Assembly (NCBI GenBank): GCA_030550025.1
Contig: JAUQQC010000001.1
Span: forward strand, 62,001-126,000
Source of the DNA: Acidobacteriota bacterium
GTDB lineage: Bacteria > Acidobacteriota > Blastocatellia > HR10
Direction: 5' to 3'
Length of the DNA stretch: 64,000 bases
Shown: positions 9,508-18,521 of the stretch, in pieces
How the letters are laid out: each line of letters starts with the position of its first letter
Numbering within the stretch: the first letter of the stretch is position 1
Translations under genes and position numbers: made by a program
Notes under the pieces: generated by a model
Told to the model about the DNA's origin: nothing
The model's database searches: none
The model's input: the letters and a program-made list of their open reading frames with translations, nothing else

Positions 9508-10764
9508 ATGGAGATTCGCCTCACGCACATCGGTGGGGGATACGCCGGGCGGCGGGAAGTCCTATCGAAGGATCGCATCACGTTTGGGCGCGCCGCCGAC
9601 AACGATGTGCGGTTGAGTCCGCAGGACGTGCGGGCCTCGGCGCATCATGCTGTCCTGTTCGTCTCGGACGAAGGCGTGGTGGTCGAGGACCTGAATAGCA
9701 CCAACGGCACCTATGTGAATGGCGTGCGCGTCCATCGGGCGCGCATCCGAAATGGAGATGTCCTGCAATTCGGTCGGCGAGGACCAAGCGTGAGGATCGA
9801 GATCGTCGCTTCGACTGAGGAGGCCGAGTCGGTGACTCCGGAGGCGCCGACCGCTCCCACGCTCGTCGAGTCGGTGGCGTCTTCGACGGCGTGGCGCGTC
9901 GGGCGCACGACCGTGCAGTTGATGATTGACCAAGCCGTGCGGCGTTCCGCGCGCCTCTGGCGGCGATGGGTCGTGGGAGTCGCCCTTGGGATACTCGTCG
10001 CCATTGGGATCGCCCTCGGAATCCTCTGGCGCGGCGAGCGCGAGCGGTCTGCGTCTGTGGAGGAAGCGAATCCGCTTGTGCGCGTCGCGGTACGTAATCA
10101 AGCGGCCGTCGTCTTGATCCAGCACCACTTTCGGATTCTCGACGCCCGAGGGCGAGAGGTGAACACGGCCTTGAGCGAAGGATCGGGATTCGCCATAGAC
10201 CCTCAAGGAGTGATCGCCACCAATTATCATCTGGTGCGTCCGTGGGAGTTCGACGCACGCTTCGCCGGTCAAGCGATCACGCCAGTCTCGCAATCGCTCA
10301 AGGTGATCTTCGCTGATCGTGCGCCCGATGAGGCTCTGGAAGCGCGCCTGGTGCGCGGTTCGCCGGAGATGGATATCGCGCTCTTGAAGGTGGATGCGCC
10401 GACCCCACTTCCCGTCGTCGAGGGCTTTGAACCGGATCCCGCGCGCGTGCGACAGGGGGACGAAGTCGCGATCATCGGATTTCCGCTCGGTTCGGCCCTG
10501 CTGCAGACGACCGGTCAGGAGCGCGCGACGACGACGCTTACCCGAAGCACGATCAGCAAGGTGAGTCCGACGCTGCTGCAGTTGGATGCACCGGTCATTC
10601 AAGGTTATAGCGGTAGTCCCATCTTCAATCGCGAGGGGAAAGTCATCGGCATCCTAACGGCGCGGTTGGGCGAGCGCGGGGAGCCCATTGATCCGAGCGC
10701 GCGCGCGATCGGGCTCGGGACGCCGATCCGCTTTCTCCTGCAACTCCTCAAGGAGGTGCCATGA
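9508..10764 (+). CDS. FHA domain - transmembrane - trypsin-like serine protease fusion
   Basis: Residues ~1-95 form a forkhead-associated domain with the phosphothreonine-binding landmarks [19 protein letters not shown] and [12 protein letters not shown] single membrane segment follows ([20 protein letters not shown], ~150-170). The rest is an HtrA/DegP-like trypsin-fold protease with His in IATNYHLV, Asp in MDIALLK and Ser in QGYSGSPIF. There is no PDZ domain in the 418 residues. The layout suggests a cytoplasmic FHA sensor and an extracytoplasmic protease. The gene starts 4 bp after the DUF3108 gene and overlaps the aminotransferase start. Its substrates and partner kinase are unknown. Confidence 0.88.
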   Translation: MEIRLTHIGGGYAGRREVLSKDRITFGRAADNDVRLSPQDVRASAHHAVLFVSDEGVVVEDLNSTNGTYVNGVRVHRARIRNGDVLQFGRRGPSVRIEIVASTEEAESVTPEAPTAPTLVESVASSTAWRVGRTTVQLMIDQAVRRSARLWRRWVVGVALGILVAIGIALGILWRGERERSASVEEANPLVRVAVRNQAAVVLIQHHFRILDARGREVNTALSEGSGFAIDPQGVIATNYHLVRPWEFDARFAGQAITPVSQSLKVIFADRAPDEALEARLVRGSPEMDIALLKVDAPTPLPVVEGFEPDPARVRQGDEVAIIGFPLGSALLQTTGQERATTTLTRSTISKVSPTLLQLDAPVIQGYSGSPIFNREGKVIGILTARLGERGEPIDPSARAIGLGTPIRFLLQLLKEVP

Positions 10765-11927
10765 CGATCCCTGAGTTTCATCCTCCTCACCGTCTGTTGC
10801 TCGGCCCTGGCCCCAGTCCCGTCGAGGATCGAGTCTTGCGCGCCATGAGTGCTCCGGTGCTCGGGCACCTCGATCCGGTCTTCCTCTCGTGCATGACCGA
10901 TGTGCAGCATCTGCTGCGCTACGTCTTTGAGACGCAGAATCGCGTCACGTTCCCGGTCTCCGGGACCGGCAGCGCGGGAATGGAGGCGGCGCTGGCGAAT
11001 CTTCTGGAGCCGGATGAGGAGGTCATCATCGGCATTCATGGATTTTTTGGCGAGCGCATGTATGAGATGGCCACGCGCTTGGGGGCGCGCCCAATCCGTG
11101 TGGAAGCGGAGTGGGGGCGTCCGCTCGAAGACCGGGAGATTCGGACAGCACTCGAGCGTTCGCGGGCGCGCATCGTTTGCGTGGTGCATGCGGAGACCTC
11201 GACCGGCGTACGGCAGCCGCTGGAGCCCATCGCTCAGCTAGTCGCCGAGCGCGAGGGAATCCTCGTCGTGGATGCAGTGACCAGCCTGGGGGGACATCCC
11301 GTGGGTGTGGATCGCTTGGGCATCGGCGTATGTTACTCGGGATCGCAGAAAGCGCTCAGTTGCCCACCGGGACTGGCGCCGATCACGTTCTCCGAAGCCG
11401 CCTTGGAGAAAGTGCGTCGGCGCAAGAGGGCGGTGCCCAGTTGGTATCTCGACGTCTCGCTCATCGAGCGCTACTGGGGGAGCGAGCGGAGTTATCACCA
11501 CACGGCGCCCATCAGCTTGAACTATGCCTTGCGCGAGGCGTTGCGTATGGTCGCCGAAGAGGGATTGGAAGCTCGTTGGCGGAGACACGAGCGGAACGCC
11601 CAAGCGCTGTGGGCAGGACTGGAGGCGATGGGCCTGCAACTCTTCGTCCCACGCGAATATCGGCTGTGGACGCTCACGACGATTCGCGTCCCCGAGGGCG
11701 TGGACGATGCGCGGGTGCGTGCCCGGTTGCTCGAGGAGTTCAACATCGAGATCGGGGGCGGATTGGGACCGTTGCGCGGGAAGATCTGGCGCGTGGGGTT
11801 GATGGGCGCGGGCAGCACGCGCCACAATGTCTTGCTCTTCCTAAGCGCTTTGGAGAGCGCGTTGCGTCGCGAGGGGGTCCGATGCGAATCGGGCATCTCC
11901 GCAGCGCTGGAGGCGTATGAGGAGTGA
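10761..11927 (+). CDS. Class V aminotransferase (alanine-glyoxylate / serine-pyruvate type)
   Basis: This PLP enzyme of fold type I resembles alanine:glyoxylate and serine:pyruvate aminotransferases. It has [17 protein letters not shown] at the N-terminus, [17 protein letters not shown] for the PLP phosphate site, VDAVTSLGG with the PLP-contacting Asp, and the Schiff-base lysine in [16 protein letters not shown]. At 388 residues it has family length. The ATG at 10761 overlaps the stop of the FHA-protease gene, so it probably closes the long plus-strand operon. The exact amino donor and acceptor cannot be assigned. Photorespiratory-like glyoxylate or serine metabolism are options. Confidence 0.88.
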   Translation: MTIPEFHPPHRLLLGPGPSPVEDRVLRAMSAPVLGHLDPVFLSCMTDVQHLLRYVFETQNRVTFPVSGTGSAGMEAALANLLEPDEEVIIGIHGFFGERMYEMATRLGARPIRVEAEWGRPLEDREIRTALERSRARIVCVVHAETSTGVRQPLEPIAQLVAEREGILVVDAVTSLGGHPVGVDRLGIGVCYSGSQKALSCPPGLAPITFSEAALEKVRRRKRAVPSWYLDVSLIERYWGSERSYHHTAPISLNYALREALRMVAEEGLEARWRRHERNAQALWAGLEAMGLQLFVPREYRLWTLTTIRVPEGVDDARVRARLLEEFNIEIGGGLGPLRGKIWRVGLMGAGSTRHNVLLFLSALESALRREGVRCESGISAALEAYEE

Positions 11928-11939
11928 GTCGGAAAGAGA

Positions 11940-13382
11940 TCATCCGCTGCTTTTCACTTCCACCGCTCCCAGGGGGGTCAACGCCTCCACGAGGCCTTGC
12001 GTGCGTCCGACGACGACGATGAGGAGATCATTCGGAGAGAGATACTTCTCGGCCACGCGCATGACCTCCTCGCGCGTCACGCGCTGCACGCGGGCGGGGA
12101 ATCGCGGCACGTAGTCTCGTCCCAACCCGTGGAGCTCAACGAAGTGTAGCGCCTCGACCAATTGCCGAGGCGCAAGCGCATTCGGGGTAAAGCGCTCCTC
12201 CCATCGCCGTTGCGCCTCGGCGAGTTCCTCGGCCGTCGGACCTTCGGCGCGCATCGCCCTCAGAATCCCCAGGGCGCGTTCGATCGCCGAGACGACCTGT
12301 TCGTTCGGGACCGCGAATGAGAGCAGAAATGGGCCGCGATGCGTGCGCAGGTCGAATCGGCAGCGCACGTCTGCCAAAGGAACGCCTCCTTTTGACGCCT
12401 CCCTCTCAAGCCGGAGGCGAATCACCTCAGCGAGCATGAGCGTCGGGACATAGTCCTCGGAGAAGCGCTCTAGGCCAAAGGAGCCGATGCGGATGTGGGC
12501 GAGTGGGGCGTCCGGGAGATCGCGCAGGAGGATGCGCACACCTTGAGCCGGCGCCGGGGCGACGAACGTGGGAGGGACGATCTTCCCTTTGAGCATGGCG
12601 CCGAAATTCGGGCGGATGAGGGGCATCAACGTGGCCGGAGAGAAAGGACTGAGGACGATGAGCGTCGCGTTATTGGCGATGAAGAAACGGGCGTGATGGC
12701 GCGCAATGTCCACCGGCGTGATCGCCGCGATCTCTTCCGGCACGCCTTCGGCCGGGCGGGCGTAGGGGTGCGGATGATAGAGGGCGCGGTACCATTCTTC
12801 ATCCGCGATCTGGGAGGGATCGCGCCGCTTGGCTCTCACTTCATCGAGGAAGCGCGCTTTTAAAGCCATCAACGCCTCGGCCTCGAACGTCGGTCGGGAG
12901 ACGACGCGCGCCATGAGCCGAATGAGCTCCGGCAGACCGCGCGCCGGGGCCTCTACGGTGATCGTCGTCGCATCCCAGGTGACCTCCGTCCGAAGGGTCG
13001 CTTCAAGCGCTGCGAGACGTTGCCGCAGGGTCGCTTCGCTCAAGTCCTCGGCACCCAACCAGATCGCGCGCGCCGTCAGCGCGGCCGTGCCCGACTTCCC
13101 CGCGCGGTCGAAGGCCGCGCCGCTTTTGATCATGAGGCTCAGCACAGCTTCAGAGGCCTCGGGGCGCTCCAGGAGAATGATCTGCAGGCCATTGAGGAGA
13201 TAGTCATAGTAGGCGTTCGGAAACAGCGCATCTACCGGTTGCTGCCTAGGCGGTGGTGTTCCTACAGCGCAGCTTGAGCTCGACGAGAGCCCACGGACGA
13301 TCTCCGTATGTCCTTCACCGAGGACGCCCATGCCTATTGCCATTCCGAGGATCATCCGTCCGATCCGCCACCATCGGCTCAT
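11940..13382 (-). CDS. M16-family (insulinase-like) protein lacking the zinc motif
   Basis: The fold is that of M16 peptidase subunits. A first domain (LNGLQIILLERPEASEAVLS, SGAAFDRAGKSGTAALTARA) is followed by a domain with VDIARHHARFFIANNATLIV typical of the M16 C-terminal module. Where active members have HxxEH after GxxH, this protein reads GTAALTARAIWLGAEDLS, so the zinc ligands and catalytic Glu are missing. It has 480 residues from ATG 13382, placed 6 bases after AGGAGG, with a probable signal peptide (MSRWWRIGRMILGMAIGMGV). It is likely the non-catalytic subunit of a two-gene M16 pair, but no active partner is adjacent. Confidence 0.85.
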   Translation of the reverse strand: MSRWWRIGRMILGMAIGMGVLGEGHTEIVRGLSSSSSCAVGTPPPRQQPVDALFPNAYYDYLLNGLQIILLERPEASEAVLSLMIKSGAAFDRAGKSGTAALTARAIWLGAEDLSEATLRQRLAALEATLRTEVTWDATTITVEAPARGLPELIRLMARVVSRPTFEAEALMALKARFLDEVRAKRRDPSQIADEEWYRALYHPHPYARPAEGVPEEIAAITPVDIARHHARFFIANNATLIVLSPFSPATLMPLIRPNFGAMLKGKIVPPTFVAPAPAQGVRILLRDLPDAPLAHIRIGSFGLERFSEDYVPTLMLAEVIRLRLEREASKGGVPLADVRCRFDLRTHRGPFLLSFAVPNEQVVSAIERALGILRAMRAEGPTAEELAEAQRRWEERFTPNALAPRQLVEALHFVELHGLGRDYVPRFPARVQRVTREEVMRVAEKYLSPNDLLIVVVGRTQGLVEALTPLGAVEVKSSG

Positions 13383-13432
13383 GTCATGCCTCCTCATGCG
13401 CCTTAAGATTGTGATGAGGCTCACCGGATTGT

Positions 13433-13729
13433 TCAAGGGGCGTTCGCCGGCATTCGCGCGACGCCGCGCTCGCGTTCTCCTCGCCTTCGCGAGGACGAAC
13501 GAGTCGAAGCGAGCGTCCATTTCAATTGAAACTCCAGCTCCTCCTCTGTCCGTCCTCGCTCGTGCTCAATGCTGATCGTAGCGTGGGCCGGGACGCGCAC
13601 GTGCTCTCCTGCCACGCGGATGCGAAACGCTTTGCCTTGTTCCAGGGCGTCCGCCAGACGACGCAGCTTCGCGATGAAGAGCCTCTTCGGATATTCCTTC
13701 TCGACGTCTCGTCGGCGCTTCTTCGGCAT
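13433..13729 (-). CDS. Amphi-Trp domain protein
   Basis: This 98-residue, highly charged protein shows the amphi-Trp layout: a helix LFIAKLRRLADALEQGKAFR, two short strands, then ISIEHERG and the closing ELEFQLKWTL with the hallmark Trp. The family is small, widespread in bacteria and archaea, and of unknown function. The C-terminal 25 residues are Arg/Ser-rich and not part of the domain. It stands just upstream of the M16-like gene on the same strand, with 50 bp between. On the minus strand, GTGACG and TATCAT 17 bp apart upstream (13809-13837) could serve as its promoter. Confidence 0.75.
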   Translation of the reverse strand: MPKKRRRDVEKEYPKRLFIAKLRRLADALEQGKAFRIRVAGEHVRVPAHATISIEHERGRTEEELEFQLKWTLASTRSSSRRRGERERGVARMPANAP

Positions 13730-13845
13730 CTGAGCCCCCTAGGACCTCATGGAGCGGGCCGTGCGCTGGTATTTCGGACGCTGAGTCCCGCTCTCGCTCA
13801 GCCAACTATGATAGCGTGAGATCGCGGGCGCGTCACGGCATGCGA

Positions 13846-13875
13846 TTGCTCAAGTCTTGCGCTCCTTGGTAGAAT
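13846..13875 (+). promoter_or_regulatory. Candidate sigma-70 promoter of the LOG-like gene
   Basis: TTGCTC at 13846-13851 and TAGAAT at 13870-13875 are separated by 18 bp. The expected transcription start falls around 13882, only 0-16 bases before the possible start codons at 13883 (TTG), 13889 (GTG) and 13898 (ATG). A very short or absent leader is therefore likely. Confidence 0.5.
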
Positions 13876-13897
13876 TGGGACTTTGCATGTGGCGACG

Positions 13898-14395
13898 ATG
13901 TTCGCGCGTCGGATGATCATCGGCGTCATGGGGAGTTCGCAGTGCGATTCGGCCATTTATGAGCAAGCGCGTGCGGTGGGACGACTCATCGCCGAGCGCG
14001 GAGCTGTCCTGCTGTGTGGGGGATTGGGAGGCGTGATGGAAGCGGCGGCGCGCGGTGCCTGTGAAGCCGGAGGACTCACCGTCGGTATCCTCCCGGGCGG
14101 GAGCGAGCGCGAATCGCCTCCGAATCCATACATTCAGATCGCGATCTTCACGGGCCTCTCCGAGGCCCGAAACGTCATCAACGTCCGTTCGGCAGATGCC
14201 ATCATCGCGATCGCCGGGGGATATGGCACGCTCTCGGAGATCGCCCTTGCTCTGAAGGTGGGGAAGCCCGTCGTCCTCCTGCATTCGTGGCGATTCCAGT
14301 CTCCATTTGGAGAAGCCGAAGGCGTCGTGCGCGCGGCTGAGACGCCGGAGGAAGCCGTGGCGCTCGCTTTCGAGTTGCTCTCTCGGATGCGCTGA
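13898..14395 (+). CDS. LOG-like / TIGR00725 family nucleotide-binding protein
   Basis: This Rossmann-fold protein of about 165 residues resembles the lysine decarboxylase-like/LOG superfamily, whose members cleave ribose phosphate from nucleotides. It has IGVMGSSQCDSAIYEQARAV at the N-terminus, CGGLGGVMEAAARGA, and AGGYGTLSEIALAL in place of the classical PGGxGTxxE motif, with Gly-Gly-Tyr where LOG enzymes have Pro-Gly-Gly. It is the subgroup often called TIGR00725. No substrate is known for this subgroup. The open frame extends to TTG 13883, and GTG 13889 is also possible. The HAD gene follows after 22 bp. Confidence 0.8.
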   Translation: MFARRMIIGVMGSSQCDSAIYEQARAVGRLIAERGAVLLCGGLGGVMEAAARGACEAGGLTVGILPGGSERESPPNPYIQIAIFTGLSEARNVINVRSADAIIAIAGGYGTLSEIALALKVGKPVVLLHSWRFQSPFGEAEGVVRAAETPEEAVALAFELLSRMR

Positions 14396-14417
14396 AGATG
14401 ATGCTCTTGGACCCGAG

Positions 14418-15161
14418 ATGAAGACCTATCGAGCCGTCCTCTTCGATTTGTTCGATACGATCGTGGACTTTCATCGCGATCGGTTGCCTCAAGTCCGCTT
14501 TGGCGAACAAACGCTCTTCTCAACGAGTGGCGTCGTCTACGAGGTCCTTCGTGGGTACGCGCCGCAGCTCGAGTTCGAGACGTTTTACGAAGCCTTTCGC
14601 GAGTCCTGGCGTCAGGTGGAGGAGCGTCGGAAAGCGGAGTTGCGGGAATATCCCTCTCACGTTCGCTTTCGACGGCTCCTCGAGCTGCTCCACTTGGAGA
14701 CGCTCTCGGACGACGTCGTCGAGCGCCTCGTGCGCGCGCACATGGAGACGTGGTCGCGCGGTGCTGAGCTGCCGGAAGCGAATCGTCAGCTCCTTCTCCG
14801 CGCGCGGGAGCGCTTTCCTCTCGGGCTCGTCTCGAACTTCGATCATCCGCCGACAGCGCATCGGATCTTACGCGACTTCGGCATCTCCGAGCTTTTCACC
14901 GTGATCGTCATCTCGGCGGAGGTCTCCTGGCGCAAGCCCCATCGGGAGATCTTCCTTCGGGCGCTCACCCGATTGGAGGTCTCTCCGCGCGACGCGCTCT
15001 TTGTCGGCGACACTTTTGAGGCGGATGTCCTCGGTGCCAAGAGTATCGGCATGGACGTCGCGTGGCTGAATCGGCGCGGCGAGGACATCCCCGAGGATGT
15101 CGTAGACCCCGATTACGTCCTCGCACGCCTTGAGGATCTCGCCCCCGTGCTCGGCCTTTAG
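14418..15161 (+). CDS. HAD-superfamily hydrolase
   Basis: This 247-residue protein has all four HAD motifs: AVLFDLFDTIVDF (nucleophile Asp), VSNFDH (motif II), the Lys in EVSWRKPHREIF (motif III), and FVGDTFEADVLGA (motif IV). A helical cap of about 100 residues sits between motifs I and II, as in subclass I phosphatases and haloacid dehalogenase-like proteins. A substrate such as a phosphorylated sugar, nucleotide or glycolate cannot be chosen from sequence. ATG 14418 is the natural start because the residues encoded before it are shadow sequence over the previous gene. Confidence 0.85.
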   Translation: MKTYRAVLFDLFDTIVDFHRDRLPQVRFGEQTLFSTSGVVYEVLRGYAPQLEFETFYEAFRESWRQVEERRKAELREYPSHVRFRRLLELLHLETLSDDVVERLVRAHMETWSRGAELPEANRQLLLRARERFPLGLVSNFDHPPTAHRILRDFGISELFTVIVISAEVSWRKPHREIFLRALTRLEVSPRDALFVGDTFEADVLGAKSIGMDVAWLNRRGEDIPEDVVDPDYVLARLEDLAPVLGL

Positions 15162-15173
15162 TCTCTGCTGGCG

Positions 15174-15656
15174 CTAAGCGCCTCCACCCTTTGTCGGGAG
15201 GGCGCCCATCGAGCGGAGGCGTTCGCGGGCATGTTCGGCGAACTCATGCGTGGGGAATTCTTCGATCACTCGGGAGTAGAGTTCGATGGCGAGATCGCGT
15301 CGGCCCGTATGGCGATAGACTTCTCCAAGCAGGAAGTAGACCTCTGCGATGCGAGAGAAGGCCGGATGCTCGCGCACGATCGCCTGCAGGCGACCTTCGG
15401 CAGCCTTCCACTTCTTCCGCTTGATATAGAAGCGTGCGACTTCCAGATCATGCCGTGCGGTGCGTTCCAATTCCGGGCTGCGCGGATCCAATAGCGGGCC
15501 TCGCGAGACGTTCCCCTGCAGCGCCGCGAGCGTCATTCCGGAGGACCCAACAAACCCCGCGCACAAAAGGGACACCATTCGGATGAGAAGGCGCTTCCGG
15601 CGCTCCGGCGAACGTCGTTCGTCCTGATGTCGGTCTCGCCGTGCTCGGCCTCCCAT
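15174..15656 (-). CDS. BamD-like / TPR exported protein
   Basis: The 160-residue product has a basic N-terminus and a hydrophobic segment (LLIRMVSLLCAGFVGSSG) as a signal or anchor. Two TPR-like helical hairpins follow (ARFYIKRKKWKAAEGRLQAI and EVYRHTGRRDLAIELYSRVI) with the end pattern EFPTHEFAEHARERL. These resemble the outer-membrane assembly lipoprotein BamD and the tol-pal YbgF family, but the protein is much shorter than BamD (~240 residues) and I see no clear lipobox cysteine. It starts 8 bp after the mtnP stop and ends the minus-strand operon. A role in envelope assembly is plausible but unproven. Confidence 0.7.
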   Translation of the reverse strand: MGGRARRDRHQDERRSPERRKRLLIRMVSLLCAGFVGSSGMTLAALQGNVSRGPLLDPRSPELERTARHDLEVARFYIKRKKWKAAEGRLQAIVREHPAFSRIAEVYFLLGEVYRHTGRRDLAIELYSRVIEEFPTHEFAEHARERLRSMGALPTKGGGA

Positions 15657-15664
15657 AGAACGGT

Positions 15665-16543
15665 TCACTCCTCGATGGGGAAGTATTTGCTCAGGATCGC
15701 CGAGAGCCGCCGGACGGTCTCCATCGGGATCGCAGCGCGGTCGGTTTGAATGGCATGCCGCAGGGCGGATTGGCACCGGCAGGCGCCGGTCGCCTCTTTG
15801 AGCAGTCCGACGGCGGCTCGGACGATGCGTTTGGCGTTGGCCGTATTGCGGTTGAGATAATCGAGCACCATCTCGACGGTGACCGAATCGTGAGCGGGAT
15901 GCCAACAATCGTAATCGGTCACCAATGCCAGTGTCGCGTAACAGATCTCGGCCTCGCGCGCGAGCTTGGCTTCTTGCAAGTTCGTCATCCCGATGACGTC
16001 CATCCCCCAGGCGCGATAGACGTGCGATTCGGCTCGAGTCGAGAAGGCTGGCCCCTCGATGCAGACATACGTCCCTCCGCGATGCACGCGCAGGCCTTCG
16101 ATCTGCCGGGCGGCGCGTTCGAGGGCATCGCTCACAACCGGGCAGACGGGATCGGCGAACGAGATATGCGCGACGATCCCATCGCCGAAGAACGTGGATG
16201 GGCGTTGGCGCGTCCGATCGAAGAACTGGTCGGGAATGACGATATCGAGCGGGGCATATTTCTCCTGCAGGGAGCCGACGGCGCTCACCGAAATGATGCG
16301 TTCGACGCCGAGCAGCTTCAGGGCATAGATATTCGCGCGAAAGGGTAACTCAGTCGGCAACAGGCGATGCCCGCGTCCGTGCCGCGCGAGGAACGCAACG
16401 CGCACGCCTTCGAGCGTGCCCAGGAGAAACGCCTCCGAGGGTTTGCCGAAAGGGGTATCTACGATGATCTCCTCGACGTCGCTCAGTCCCTCCATTTCGT
16501 AAAACCCACTGCCGCCGATGATTCCGATTTTCGCTTCCGCCAT
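15665..16543 (-). CDS. mtnP: S-methyl-5'-thioadenosine phosphorylase
   Basis: MTAP cleaves 5'-methylthioadenosine with phosphate to adenine and methylthioribose 1-phosphate, in polyamine by-product and methionine salvage. The sequence shows IGIIGGSGFYEMEGL, the phosphate and base site region RHGRGHRLLPTELPFRANIY, CIEGPAFSTRAESHVYRAWG, the MTAP-type IGMTNLQEAKLAREAEICYA, and VTDYDCW. It has 292 residues from ATG 16543, preceded by GGAGGATGAG. Its start lies 1 bp after the stop of the upstream MBL gene. No mtnA-mtnD genes of the full salvage pathway are in the window. Confidence 0.93.
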   Translation of the reverse strand: MAEAKIGIIGGSGFYEMEGLSDVEEIIVDTPFGKPSEAFLLGTLEGVRVAFLARHGRGHRLLPTELPFRANIYALKLLGVERIISVSAVGSLQEKYAPLDIVIPDQFFDRTRQRPSTFFGDGIVAHISFADPVCPVVSDALERAARQIEGLRVHRGGTYVCIEGPAFSTRAESHVYRAWGMDVIGMTNLQEAKLAREAEICYATLALVTDYDCWHPAHDSVTVEMVLDYLNRNTANAKRIVRAAVGLLKEATGACRCQSALRHAIQTDRAAIPMETVRRLSAILSKYFPIEE

Positions 16544-16544
16544 C

Positions 16545-17396
16545 TCATCCTCCCTCAATGGGAATGACGTGAAATCGCCCTTCGGCTTCGATGATGCGCC
16601 CGATGGGGATTTGCGGATCGTGATAAAAGACGCAGAGCCATCCTTCGCGGACGGCCTGAGGGAGCAATCGGTTCTTTTGCTCGAGCGTCTCCAGCGGGTA
16701 ATGGTCCAATGCGGCGATCCACGGCTTCTGGACATGTGGCGTCATTGGGATGAGATCGCTCCAGAAGACCGCCGTGCGATCCTCCGAATGGAGGAAGACG
16801 ATCTGAAGGTCGCGATTGTGACCGCGCACGCGCACCAGGCGAACACCCGGGACGATCTCCCGGTCGCCTTCGATCAATTCGAGTTGTCCACTTTCTCGCA
16901 GGGGCTCCCACGTGATGGGACGGTAGCTGGCGCGATCCCGCTCGTTTGGGGCGTTCGCATGCTCATATTCGCCGCGCTGGACGATGTAGCGAGCGCGCGG
17001 GAACGTGGGCACGAGTCGCTCCTGGTGGCGTCGCGTGTTATTCCCGGCATGATCAAAATGCAGGTGCGTGTTGATGACGATGTCGATGTCTTCGGGGCTG
17101 AGGCCACGATCGGCGAGTTGCTGAAGGAGGGGGCGCGGCCGATTCGGGGCGTAAATCTGATGAAACTTCTCATCCCACACGTCGCCCAAGCCCGTGTCCA
17201 CGAGGATGTTGTATCGGCCCGTGCGCACGAGCAAGCAGTTCAGGCCCATGAGGATGCGATTCTTCTGGTCAGCCGGAGCCACCCGCTCCCAAAGCACCTT
17301 GGGGACGATGCCGAACATCATCCCCCCATCCAGTCGCCAAGTCCCGTCGCTCACCACCTCGAGCGTCATCTTCCCTAGCGAGATCGGACCGGTCAC
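16545..17396 (-). CDS. MBL-fold metallo-hydrolase
   Basis: This 283-residue metallo-beta-lactamase-fold protein has the first metal motif THLHFDHAGNN (HxHxDH), further His ligands in VRGHNRD and FYHD, and the Asp in FWSDLIPM. It resembles the quorum-quenching lactonase-like and N-acyl lactonase subgroup in layout, but no substrate is assignable. The start is a GTG at 17396 with AGGAGG about 9 bases upstream on the minus strand. The gene lies between the PPIase and mtnP with almost no spacing, so a metabolic role tied to methylthioadenosine or lactone turnover is conceivable but unsupported. Confidence 0.85.
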   Translation of the reverse strand: MTGPISLGKMTLEVVSDGTWRLDGGMMFGIVPKVLWERVAPADQKNRILMGLNCLLVRTGRYNILVDTGLGDVWDEKFHQIYAPNRPRPLLQQLADRGLSPEDIDIVINTHLHFDHAGNNTRRHQERLVPTFPRARYIVQRGEYEHANAPNERDRASYRPITWEPLRESGQLELIEGDREIVPGVRLVRVRGHNRDLQIVFLHSEDRTAVFWSDLIPMTPHVQKPWIAALDHYPLETLEQKNRLLPQAVREGWLCVFYHDPQIPIGRIIEAEGRFHVIPIEGG

Positions 17397-17411
17397 CGAT
17401 CGTGGCCTCCT

Positions 17412-18521
17412 TCAAGAATGGGATGGCGCTCCCTCGACCGTGATGGGGTAGCGCTTGAGGATTTGGGTGATCCGCTCCTGAATCTTCTTCTGCCGAAGCG
17501 TTTGCTCGATCTGCAAGCGCGTCTCCTCATCCAAAGGGGCGATGCGCCGCGCTTCGACCTTGATGATGTGAAATCCGTAGCTCGTCTCCACGAGGTCGCT
17601 GATCTGTCCTGGCTGCAAGGCGAATGCGGCTTCCTCGAACTCCCGCACCATGCGGCCCCGGCCAAAGAAGTCGAGATCGCCACCTCTGTCCTTCGAGCCA
17701 GGATCATCGGAGAACTCGCGCGCTAAGGCTGCGAAATCTTCCCCCGCGCGAGCCCGACGCAAAACCTCTTGGGCCTTTCGACGCACGGTCTCCTTCTCTG
17801 GCGGAGGATTCCCATCTCGCGCGATCGGGCGCGTGCTGAAGAGGATGTGCCGGGCTCGGACTTGCTCGAACTCGGTCCGATGTTCTTCGTAGTAGCGACG
17901 GATCTCCTCGTCGCTCACGGATGTGCGCTGTTGCAATTCGCGCAGCAGATAGCTCTGCAAGATGAATTCGGGGAAGATGCGGAGCTGAAGCGCGATGCGT
18001 GGATCTCGATCCAATCCTTCTTTGCGCGCGCGTTCGGCCAGGAGAACCAACTCGCCATATTGCCGTCGCACCTGCTCGTTGAGGGCGCTGCGAGAGAGCT
18101 GAGGGTTGGCGGCGAACACCTGATCGAGTGCCATCGGATTCGTTCGGAAGAAGCGCTCGATCTCCTGGTCCGAGATCTCCGCTTCGGGATGGCGATCGCG
18201 ATAAGCCGAAGCCAGGATGGAGATCTTCTGAAGCTCCAGTTGAGCGGCGACTTCGGTTCGGCCCAGCAGCCCAAGCCGTCGGGCCTCTTGCGCCATGGCG
18301 AGCGCCTGCCGGAGTTGATCGGCGAGTTGCCGCCGGCCCTCCGGGGTGGAGAAGAAGGCGCGCCGCGATTCCGGCATCCCTTCGAGCAAGGTCTCCAGAT
18401 CGGCTGCGGAGAGATGCGTCAGTGGAGGACGATCGGCGAGGCGGCGTTGAACCAAGAGAGCCGCGGCGCCGAGCCCTAGGACGAGGGCAATGAGCCACCA
18501 GGTTCGCGATGGGCGTTTCAC
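17412..18521 (-). CDS. Periplasmic peptidyl-prolyl isomerase (parvulin/SurA-PrsA type)
   Basis: The 369-residue protein begins with a signal anchor (TWWLIALVLGLGAAALLV). It has a long helical SurA/PrsA-like chaperone N-domain and then a parvulin rotamase domain: VRARHILFSTRPI, GEDFAALAREFSDDPGSKDR, GGDLDFFGRGRMVREFE, QPGQISDLVETSYGFHIIKV. It probably assists folding of exported proteins in the periplasm. The start is a GTG at 18521 that overlaps the mce stop (GTGA). A role together with the BamD-like protein of the same operon in envelope biogenesis is an inference. Confidence 0.9.
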   Translation of the reverse strand: MKRPSRTWWLIALVLGLGAAALLVQRRLADRPPLTHLSAADLETLLEGMPESRRAFFSTPEGRRQLADQLRQALAMAQEARRLGLLGRTEVAAQLELQKISILASAYRDRHPEAEISDQEIERFFRTNPMALDQVFAANPQLSRSALNEQVRRQYGELVLLAERARKEGLDRDPRIALQLRIFPEFILQSYLLRELQQRTSVSDEEIRRYYEEHRTEFEQVRARHILFSTRPIARDGNPPPEKETVRRKAQEVLRRARAGEDFAALAREFSDDPGSKDRGGDLDFFGRGRMVREFEEAAFALQPGQISDLVETSYGFHIIKVEARRIAPLDEETRLQIEQTLRQKKIQERITQILKRYPITVEGAPSHS

